Shown here: positions 1 to 6,367 of the stretch, piece by piece | Position numbering within the stretch: the first letter of the stretch is position 1 | Layout of the letters: each line of letters begins with the position of its first letter | From: an uncultured Synergistaceae bacterium | Lineage (GTDB): Bacteria; Synergistota; Synergistia; Synergistales; Aminobacteriaceae | Assembly: GCA_937870605.1 (NCBI GenBank) | Contig: CALMZW010000188.1 | Location: forward strand, 1-6,367 | Direction: 5' to 3' | DNA length: 6,367 nucleotides | Translations under genes and position numbers: made by a program | Notes under the pieces: generated by a model | Databases searched by the model: none | What the model saw: only the letters and a program-made list of their open reading frames with translations | What the model was told of the DNA's origin: nothing

Positions 1-39
1 AAAGGCCCTATAATAGGCTCTATTTGACTCTGACATGCC

Positions 40-68
40 TTGAAGAAGCACACCGTGGACTGTAGTAT
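40..68 (+). promoter_or_regulatory. Candidate sigma-70-type promoter of groESL
   Basis: A TTGAAG box (40-45, four of six matches to the -35 consensus) is separated by 17 bases from TAGTAT (63-68, four of six matches to the -10 consensus). Transcription would start near 75, which puts the CIRCE operator at the very start of the transcript, as is usual for HrcA-controlled groE operons. The boxes are imperfect, so the assignment rests mostly on spacing and on position relative to CIRCE. A perfect TATAAT at 9-14 could be a second -10 element whose -35 lies outside the window. I see no coding sequence in bases 1-144. Confidence 0.5.
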
Positions 69-81
69 CTAACCCGTTCAG

Positions 82-108
82 TTAGCACTCCTTTATAGAG
101 AGTGCTAA
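82..108 (+). promoter_or_regulatory. CIRCE operator (HrcA binding site)
   Basis: This is a perfect inverted repeat, TTAGCACTC (82-90), a 9-base spacer (91-99), and GAGTGCTAA (100-108). It matches the canonical CIRCE consensus in both arms and in spacer length. CIRCE is bound by the repressor HrcA, whose activity depends on GroEL, so the operon is derepressed when GroEL is occupied by unfolded protein. It lies between the candidate promoter and the groES ribosome-binding site, the expected place. It implies that the genome encodes HrcA, which is not in this window. Confidence 0.97.
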
Positions 109-130
109 TACATACAAAAATTCGTCGTGC

Positions 131-138
131 AGGAGGGG
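131..138 (+). promoter_or_regulatory. groES ribosome-binding site
   Basis: AGGAGGGG lies 6 bases before the ATG at 145. An in-frame GTG at 127 would extend the protein by six residues, but the Shine-Dalgarno sequence would then sit inside the coding region. The site therefore fixes the start at 145. Confidence 0.9.
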
Positions 139-144
139 TTGTAT

Positions 145-435
145 ATGCATCTGAAACCGCTTGGAGACAGAATCGTTGTCAAAGTGGTCAGCAAGGAGGA
201 GCGTACCAAGGGTGGCATCGTTCTTCCCGATACCGCAAAGGAGAAACCGCAGGAAGGCGAAGTAATGTCGGTCGGCACCGGCAAGGTCCTTGAAAACGGA
301 CAGAAACTTCCGCTTGAGGTGAAGGTCGGAGACCGGATCATATTCAGCAAATACGCCGGGACGGAAGTCAAGATCGATGGCGAGGAGTACGTCATTTTCA
401 GCGAGCGCGACGTTCTTGCCGTTATAGAGAAGTAA
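145..435 (+). CDS. groES: Co-chaperonin GroES (Hsp10)
   Basis: This is the 10-kDa co-chaperonin, which forms a heptameric lid over the GroEL cavity in the cytoplasm and is needed for ATP-driven folding of enclosed client proteins. The 96-residue product has the usual family length. The N-terminal MHLKPLGDRIVVK strand is canonical. The mobile loop with its GGIVLPDTA segment (about residues 23-31) contacts the GroEL apical domain. The C-terminal half carries VGDRIIFSKYAGTEVK and the closing YVIFSERDVLAVIE. The ATG at 145 is chosen over an upstream GTG (127) because the Shine-Dalgarno site lies between them. groES is the first gene of a two-gene operon, 40 bases ahead of groEL, and is controlled by the CIRCE element in its leader. 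Nothing in the sequence is unusual. Confidence 0.98.
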   Translation: MHLKPLGDRIVVKVVSKEERTKGGIVLPDTAKEKPQEGEVMSVGTGKVLENGQKLPLEVKVGDRIIFSKYAGTEVKIDGEEYVIFSERDVLAVIEK

Positions 436-475
436 GACAGTTCTTTTTTCGAATTTCATAGAGGAGGTTATTCGC

Positions 476-2107
<1,632 letters not shown>

Positions 2108-2119
2108 AGCCGGACATGT

Positions 2120-2153
2120 AAAAAGCCCCCGCGTTTTCGCGGGGGCTTTTTTT
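2120..2153 (+). terminator. Intrinsic terminator of groESL
   Basis: A GC-rich stem of nine perfect pairs (GCCCCCGCG at 2125-2133 with CGCGGGGGC at 2138-2146) closes a TTTT loop (2134-2137). Flanking A and T runs extend the stem, and seven T residues (2147-2153) follow it. The structure begins 12 bases after the groEL stop codon. It should isolate the strongly expressed chaperonin operon from guaA. The A run before the stem would also give a T run on the minus strand, but no opposing gene is visible that would use it. Confidence 0.96.
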
Positions 2154-2168
2154 GTTCTTCCGGTTTTC

Positions 2169-2177
2169 TGATATGAT
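2169..2177 (+). promoter_or_regulatory. Candidate extended -10 promoter of guaA
   Basis: TGATATGAT contains a TATGAT box (2172-2177, five of six matches) preceded by the TG of an extended -10 element. The bases 17 upstream (2149-2154) fall in the T tract of the groESL terminator and match the -35 consensus poorly, which an extended -10 can tolerate. A start near 2184 gives a leader of about 33 bases, too short for a purine riboswitch. The strong terminator upstream makes a promoter somewhere here necessary. Confidence 0.5.
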
Positions 2178-2216
2178 ACGTGAAGGCTGTGATTTGACAA
2201 AAACGGAGGAGATTCC

Positions 2217-3749
2217 GTGGAAAACATAGTAATTCTCGACTGCGGTTCGCAGTTTACCCAACTGATAGCGCGACGCATTCGCGAGCTTGGCGTTCACAGC
2301 GAAATCCTGCCGTGGGATGCGGATGCGGCGCGTATCCGGACGAGTCGTCCGGTTGGAGTGGTTATTTCCGGCGGGCCGCAAAGCGTAACGGATCCGGACG
2401 CTCCGAACATAGACGACAGCGTTTTTTCGCTCGGAGTTCCCGTTCTCGGGATCTGTTACGGAATGCAGCTCATGACGCGTCGCTTCGGAGGTTTCGTCGA
2501 GTCCGGATCATCACGCGAGTATGGACGAATGCGAATCGGAATGACCGGCACGCAGTCGCGTCTCACGGAAGGGCTTCCGGATTCCTTCGAAGTATGGATG
2601 AGTCACGGGGATCATATCGGGCGACTCCCGGACGCATTCGATCTCCTTGCCGAAACGGAACGTCGCGTTCCCGCCGTGATGATGGATGAACGGAGACGCC
2701 TCTACGGCCTTCAGTTCCATCCCGAGGTCGCCCACACGCAGCATGGAACGGAGCTTCTTTCGAATTTCCTATTCCGGATTTGCGGATGTAAAGGCGACTG
2801 GGATCTCGGGAACTGGGTCGAAGGAATGATACGGGAGATTTCTTCGACGGTCGGAGATGGACGTGTCCTCTGCGCCCTTTCTGGGGGAGTCGACTCGACT
2901 GTTGCGGCCGTATTGACGTCGAAGGCCGTCGGCGATCGTCTGGAATGCGTCTTCGTCGACAACGGACTTCTGCGACTGAGAGAGGCCGAGTCCGTTCTGG
3001 AAGGGTACGGCCGGCTTGATCTGAATGTTCGCTTTTCTGACGCTTCGGATCGCTTTCTGTCTGCGCTCGAGGGGGTTGCCGACCCGGAGCGGAAGCGGAA
3101 GATCATCGGAGAGACCTTTATCCGCGTATTCGAGGCGGAAGCCGCATCGGTCGAGGGGGCCGGATGGCTGCTCCAGGGAACGTTGTATCCCGATATCATC
3201 GAAAGCGGCCATAAGGGAAAGAGCGCGTCCGTCATCAAAAGTCACCATAATGTCGGCGGGCTGCCGGAGAAAATGAACTTTAGAGTATTGGAGCCGCTTC
3301 GTGATCTCTTCAAGGATGAAGTTCGGAAGATAGGCGCCCTGCTGGGCGTTCCGGAAGCCATCCTGACGAGAAAACCCTTCCCGGGTCCGGGGCTCGCCGT
3401 GAGGTGTCTTGGCGAGATCACGCCGGAACGGCTTGAGGTCCTGAGAAAGGCAGACGCCATCTGTACGGAGGAGTTGTCCCGCTGGGAAGGCTACGCGTCC
3501 GTCTGGCAGGCGTTTTGCGTGCTGCTTCCCGTACGGACGGTCGGCGTTATGGGAGACTCAAGAACGTATTCCGAGGCGGCGGTTCTGCGGGCGGTCGAAT
3601 CCGCCGACGGAATGACTGCGGATTGGGTCCGTATCCCGTACGATTACCTCGATCGCATCGCGCGGCGAATCTGCAACGAAGTTCCGGGGATCAACAGGGT
3701 CGCCCTCGACATCACAAGCAAACCGCCCGCAACGATCGAATGGGAGTGA
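2217..3749 (+). CDS. guaA: GMP synthase (glutamine-hydrolysing)
   Basis: The enzyme converts XMP, ATP and glutamine to GMP, the last step of guanine nucleotide synthesis, in the cytoplasm. All 510 residues of the usual two-part architecture are present. The N-terminal class I glutamine amidotransferase domain (about 1-190) has ILDCGSQFTQLIARR, the nucleophile C80 in GICYGM, and H168 and E170 in FHPEV. The ATP-pyrophosphatase domain carries the P-loop SGGVDST (222-228), followed by LLQGTLYPDIIES (318-330) and KSHHNVGGLPEKM (341-353). The C-terminal dimerisation domain has FPGPGLAVR (388-396) and ends in the canonical SKPPATIEWE. The start is GTG, supported by GGAGGAG (2205-2211) five bases upstream and by the alignment of residue 2 onward with the family N-terminus. 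The gene follows the groESL terminator and is probably the first gene of a unit with the AI-2E-family gene 23 bases downstream. No catalytic residue is missing. Confidence 0.97.
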   Translation: MENIVILDCGSQFTQLIARRIRELGVHSEILPWDADAARIRTSRPVGVVISGGPQSVTDPDAPNIDDSVFSLGVPVLGICYGMQLMTRRFGGFVESGSSREYGRMRIGMTGTQSRLTEGLPDSFEVWMSHGDHIGRLPDAFDLLAETERRVPAVMMDERRRLYGLQFHPEVAHTQHGTELLSNFLFRICGCKGDWDLGNWVEGMIREISSTVGDGRVLCALSGGVDSTVAAVLTSKAVGDRLECVFVDNGLLRLREAESVLEGYGRLDLNVRFSDASDRFLSALEGVADPERKRKIIGETFIRVFEAEAASVEGAGWLLQGTLYPDIIESGHKGKSASVIKSHHNVGGLPEKMNFRVLEPLRDLFKDEVRKIGALLGVPEAILTRKPFPGPGLAVRCLGEITPERLEVLRKADAICTEELSRWEGYASVWQAFCVLLPVRTVGVMGDSRTYSEAAVLRAVESADGMTADWVRIPYDYLDRIARRICNEVPGINRVALDITSKPPATIEWE

Positions 3750-3750
3750 G

Positions 3751-3766
3751 GCTCCGGCGCGGAAGC
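3751..3766 (+). other. Small hairpin over the ribosome-binding site of the AI-2E-family gene
   Basis: GCTCCG (3751-3756) can pair with CGGAAGC (3760-3766) around a GCG loop, giving six pairs with A3764 bulged. The right arm contains GGAAG (3761-3765), the only plausible Shine-Dalgarno sequence for the ATG at 3773. The left arm begins one base after the guaA stop codon, so a ribosome finishing guaA would cover and open the hairpin. The pairing is seen directly; translational coupling is inferred. Confidence 0.4.
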
Positions 3767-3772
3767 GGCTGA

Positions 3773-4948
3773 ATGAGCGAAACCGGACATGAAGGGAAAG
3801 GGGATGACCGTTTGCACAGCGAAAGCGTGAAAGATGACAGGAAAGTCCGTGCATGGTTCCTTCCGTTTTTTCTGACGTTTCTTCTTCTTGGGGCGCTCTG
3901 TTATTCCGTGACCCGGAATCTGTTGCAGCCGCTTGCCTGGTCTGCGCTTCTGTCTTTTTTTGTTCTTCCCTTATATCGTTTCTTGCATCTTCGGCTTCTG
4001 AGGGGGCGATATCCAAGAGTCGCCGCGACGATAACGAGCGCCCTCGCTTTCTCGCTGATTCTCATACCGGCCGTCATCGTCGGAGTGGTTGTTGCGCGGG
4101 AGGGGATCCGCTTTTACGGCAGAATCGCGGATATCCTCGGCTCAATGACGCCCGGTTCGACATCGTATATTTCCGTGTTCGTTCCCGAGGTTATTCTTGC
4201 GAAGGTTCAGCCGATTCTCGACCAGTATCCATACGTCAAGAATACGGTCGAACAGGTGGGAACCTGGGTGACGTCCACCATAGCGGAAACATCGAAGTCC
4301 TTTCTCGGGAATGCCTTCAGCATCGTGTACAATCTTGTCGTGATTATGGTCGCGTCGTTCTTCATGATACGGGACGGGCATCTGATCGTGGATTATCTCA
4401 TGGACATTCTGCCCCTTCCGGTCAGGGAGCGCGAAGCATTTCTCTTTCGCACCAAACAGATCCTGCAAGGGGTGGTTTTCGGCGTCATCCTTACGGCATG
4501 CATTCAGGGGACGCTTGGGGGGATGGGGTGGTGGTACGTCGGCCTTCCGTCTCCGGTTCTTTTTGGCGCGATGATGGCGTTCCTCGCACTGATCCCGCTT
4601 GTGGGAACCCCGACGGTTTGGGTTCCCGGTTCTCTGTATCTGTTGTACTCGGGGAATATGAAAGGATGCATTATCCTTCTGTTGTGGGGAATCTGCGTCG
4701 TCAGCATGGTGGATAATTTCATCCGTCCGATATTCATTTCCGAGGGTGGAGATGTTCACGTCCTCATTGTTTTCATAGGCGCTCTCGGAGGACTGGCGGC
4801 GTGGGGGTTCCTCGGCATTTTTCTCGGACCGCTCAGCATAAGTCTTTTCGTCTTTATTCTGGACAGTTACAGGAGAATGTGGAAGACGCATGTGGGGGAA
4901 AGAATGCCTGAAAGAGAAGGTGGTTATCCGAAGGATAAACCGTCGTAA
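3773..4948 (+). CDS. AI-2E (UPF0118/PerM) family transporter
   Basis: This is an integral membrane protein of the AI-2E transporter family; the substrate cannot be told from sequence. The family is named after the TqsA autoinducer-2 exporter, but other members have been linked to Na+(Li+)/H+ antiport. The 391 residues show a charged N-terminus (1-26), hydrophobic segments near 27-46, 52-72 and 83-108, then a mostly soluble stretch (about 109-180). Further hydrophobic segments follow near 181-199, 231-257, 260-292, 297-313 and 328-364, with a hydrophilic tail from 365. Family hallmarks are IPLVGTPTVWVPG (274-286), DNFIRPIF (314-321) and the glycine-rich GALGGLAAWGFLGIFLGPL (336-354). The gene begins 23 bases after guaA, so a shared transcript is likely. 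The Shine-Dalgarno GGAAG (3761-3765) is weak. An in-frame TTG at 3812, preceded by AAAGGGG (3797-3803), is an alternative start that would remove 13 hydrophilic residues without affecting the membrane core. Confidence 0.9.
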   Translation: MSETGHEGKGDDRLHSESVKDDRKVRAWFLPFFLTFLLLGALCYSVTRNLLQPLAWSALLSFFVLPLYRFLHLRLLRGRYPRVAATITSALAFSLILIPAVIVGVVVAREGIRFYGRIADILGSMTPGSTSYISVFVPEVILAKVQPILDQYPYVKNTVEQVGTWVTSTIAETSKSFLGNAFSIVYNLVVIMVASFFMIRDGHLIVDYLMDILPLPVREREAFLFRTKQILQGVVFGVILTACIQGTLGGMGWWYVGLPSPVLFGAMMAFLALIPLVGTPTVWVPGSLYLLYSGNMKGCIILLLWGICVVSMVDNFIRPIFISEGGDVHVLIVFIGALGGLAAWGFLGIFLGPLSISLFVFILDSYRRMWKTHVGERMPEREGGYPKDKPS

Positions 4949-4976
4949 TCCGTCCGTGATGAGTTGAGCGAACGGC

Positions 4977-5005
4977 TTGTTTTGGCGGCGCGCCATAACT
5001 ATAAT
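4977..5005 (+). promoter_or_regulatory. Candidate hppA promoter
   Basis: A perfect TATAAT (5000-5005) lies 17 bases after TTGTTT (4977-4982, three of six matches to the -35 consensus). Transcription would start near 5012 and give a leader of about 63 bases. The spacer contains an inverted repeat, TGGCG (4983-4987) and CGCCA (4991-4995), which includes the palindrome GGCGCGCC (4987-4994). This could be an operator or simply GC-rich sequence. No convincing terminator precedes the promoter, so some read-through from the guaA unit is possible. Confidence 0.6.
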
Positions 5006-5017
5006 TGTATTCATCCG

Positions 5018-5055
5018 GCCCGCCTCAAAAGCGGGCAAAATTATTGTAATTTTTT
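5018..5055 (+). other. Tandem inverted repeats in the hppA leader
   Basis: GCCCGC (5018-5023) pairs with GCGGGC (5031-5036) around a 7-base loop. Directly after it, AAAATTA (5037-5043) can pair with TAATTTT (5047-5053) around TTG, ending in a run of six T residues (5050-5055). If the promoter call is right, the GC hairpin sits about 6 bases into the hppA transcript, where such structures often protect mRNA from 5' decay. Alternatively the pair is a weak terminator for the AI-2E-family gene, but the T run does not directly follow the GC stem. The ribosome-binding site GGGGAGG (5060-5066) lies outside both stems. Confidence 0.45.
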
Positions 5056-5074
5056 CATCGGGGAGGTTTCATTG

Positions 5075-6367
5075 ATGAGTGTGTTCGTTATCCTGCTTTC
5101 CGCTATTACCGGCATTTTGGCGCTGGCGTATGGCTTCAAGACGTACCAGAAGATTATGCGGTTCCACGTCGAAAATGATCGGATCGTCGAGCTTTCGGAG
5201 ATTATTCATCGGGGCGCAATGGCGTTTTTGTATCGCGAGTATAAGTGGCTTTTTCCCTTTGTGATCGTCGTCGCCGGCCTGCTGGGATGGCAGGTTGGCG
5301 TGTCCTCCGCGGTGTGTTTTGTTCTGGGCGCGCTGTGCAGCGCGGCTTCCGGATTCTTCGGGATGATCGTGGCCACAAGGGCGAACGGGCGTACGTCATT
5401 TGCCGCTACGCTGGGCGTCAATGAGGCTCTTGGCATTGCTTTCGGCGGCGGAAGCGTCATGGGAATGTCCGTTGTCGGCATCGGCGTTCTGGGAATCGCT
5501 CTGTGTTACGTTCTGTTCGGTGATGCGAACATCATCACAAGCTTCGGCATGGGAGCCAGCTCCATCGCCCTCTTTGCGCGCGTCGGCGGCGGCATCTATA
5601 CGAAAGCCGCGGACGTCGGCGCGGATCTGGTCGGAAAAGTCGAGGCCGGCATTCCCGAGGACGATCCGAGAAACCCCGCCGTCATCGCGGATAACGTCGG
5701 CGACAACGTCGGCGACATTGCAGGAATGGGAGCGGACCTTTTTGAATCCTACGTCAACTCGATCATCGCGGCCATGGCGATCGGCGTTTCCGTTTACGGC
5801 GGGCGAGGCGTCATGTATCCGCTTCTTATCTCCGCAGTTGGAATTGTCGCCGCATTGCTGGGAACAATGTTCGTGAAGGTTGATGGGTCCGGAAACAAAC
5901 ACCTGCAGCCGTATATCGAAAAGATGAACAAGGGAAACCCCGCTGCGGCGCTCAGAAACGGCACCTTTGTGACAGGCGGGATTCTGATCGCGGTGTCGCT
6001 TGTTCTGACAAAGGCCATGCTGGGGGATCTCAACATCTTCTGGGCGGTTGTTTCCGGAGTTGTGGCCGGCGTACTTATCGGCTTCGTGACGGAAATATAT
6101 ACTTCCGGTGACTATGCATCCGTCAAACACATCGCCCAGGCGTCGGAAACAGGCCCCGCGACCGTTATTCTTTCCGGCATCGCGGTCGGCATGAAGTCGA
6201 CAGTCATCCCGGTCTTCCTGGTCTGCGCCTCCATCCTTATCAGCTTCAAATTCGGAGGGCTGTACGGCATAGCCTGCGCAGCGGTCGGAATGCTTTCGAT
6301 TACCGGCATGGCGCTGAGCGTCGACGCGTACGGACCTATCGCCGACAACGCGGGCGGCATCGCTGAA
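5075..6367 (+). CDS. hppA: Membrane-bound, ion-pumping pyrophosphatase (5' part)
   Basis: This integral membrane enzyme hydrolyses pyrophosphate and pumps H+ or Na+ across the cytoplasmic membrane. The first 431 residues are present with no stop before the window edge; family members usually exceed 600 residues, so about a third is missing. The active-site segment is intact: GGGIYTKAADVGADLVGKVE (171-190), PEDDPRNPAVIADNVGDN (194-211) and DIAGMGADLFESY (214-226). K177, D180, D184, E195, D206, D210 and D214 match plant H+-PPase residues K250, D253, D257, E268, D279, D283 and D287. DAYGPIADNAGGIAE closes the visible part. The N-terminus starts directly in the first membrane helix. E224 occupies the position typical of Na+-pumping and K+-independent H+-pumping enzymes, and N228 sits where plant-type H+ pumps have glutamate. 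GGGGAGG (5060-5066) lies 8 bases before the ATG; a TTG immediately upstream is less likely. Confidence 0.97.
   Translation, partial: MSVFVILLSAITGILALAYGFKTYQKIMRFHVENDRIVELSEIIHRGAMAFLYREYKWLFPFVIVVAGLLGWQVGVSSAVCFVLGALCSAASGFFGMIVATRANGRTSFAATLGVNEALGIAFGGGSVMGMSVVGIGVLGIALCYVLFGDANIITSFGMGASSIALFARVGGGIYTKAADVGADLVGKVEAGIPEDDPRNPAVIADNVGDNVGDIAGMGADLFESYVNSIIAAMAIGVSVYGGRGVMYPLLISAVGIVAALLGTMFVKVDGSGNKHLQPYIEKMNKGNPAAALRNGTFVTGGILIAVSLVLTKAMLGDLNIFWAVVSGVVAGVLIGFVTEIYTSGDYASVKHIAQASETGPATVILSGIAVGMKSTVIPVFLVCASILISFKFGGLYGIACAAVGMLSITGMALSVDAYGPIADNAGGIAE

Noticed and set aside
24..29. TTGACT as the groESL -35 box.
   Set aside because: No -10-like hexamer lies 15-19 bases downstream; the TTGAAG/TAGTAT pair at 40-68 is better spaced.
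127..144. GTG at 127 as the groES start.
   Set aside because: It would put the AGGAGGGG ribosome-binding site inside the gene and add six residues not found in GroES; the ATG at 145 is correctly spaced.
450..474. CGAAT/ATTCG inverted repeat that presents the groEL ribosome-binding site in its loop.
   Set aside because: Only five pairs, mostly A-T, around a 15-base loop; too weak to support regulation.
2194..2199. Perfect TTGACA before guaA, as a -35 box.
   Set aside because: At 16-18 bases downstream it would need a -10 box over the guaA start codon (near 2217), and nothing resembling one is there.
2178..2216. A purine riboswitch in the guaA leader.
   Set aside because: The space between the candidate promoter and the start codon is only about 35 bases, and no aptamer-like helices are visible.
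4922..4941. Inverted repeat GGTTATCC/GGATAAACC at the end of the AI-2E-family gene, as a terminator.
   Set aside because: The stem has a bulged A, lies inside the coding sequence, and has no T run after it.

Overview
This 6.4 kb window looks like ordinary bacterial chromosome of about 57% GC (estimated by eye). It carries five protein-coding genes, all on the plus strand: groES, groEL, guaA, an AI-2E/UPF0118-family membrane protein, and the first 431 codons of a membrane-bound pyrophosphatase (hppA) that runs off the right edge. The organism is a bacterium with strong Shine-Dalgarno sites and HrcA/CIRCE heat-shock control. The GroEL sequence, with its N-terminal FGEEARRAM motif and short GGM tail ending in EDMY, together with the pumping pyrophosphatase, reminds me of Synergistota or a Firmicutes-like anaerobe. 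That placement comes from memory of family sequences and is only moderately secure.

Layout. Positions 1-144 hold the groESL control region: a candidate sigma-70-type promoter, a perfect CIRCE operator (82-108) and a strong ribosome-binding site. groES (145-435) and groEL (476-2107) form the classic bicistronic chaperonin operon, closed by a strong intrinsic terminator (2120-2153). A candidate extended -10 promoter follows, then guaA (2217-3749, GTG start). Only 23 bases separate guaA from the AI-2E-family gene (3773-4948), whose ribosome-binding site lies in a small hairpin just after the guaA stop; the two are probably co-transcribed and perhaps translationally coupled. The 126-base gap 4949-5074 carries a candidate promoter with a perfect TATAAT, a GC hairpin at the predicted start of the hppA leader, and a strong ribosome-binding site. 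hppA starts at 5075.

The genes make three functional units. GroES and GroEL form the stress-inducible folding chamber. GuaA makes GMP from XMP and shares a likely transcript with a membrane permease of uncertain substrate. HppA couples pyrophosphate hydrolysis to H+ or Na+ pumping; the transmembrane-helix-6 glutamate is in the position used by Na+-pumping and K+-independent H+-pumping enzymes, but the residue that decides K+ dependence lies beyond the window.

I found no mobile element, CRISPR array, RNA gene or evidently novel system. Points worth a second look are substitutions in the GroEL adenine pocket, the hairpin over the AI-2E gene's ribosome-binding site, the hppA promoter and leader architecture, and the ion specificity of HppA.
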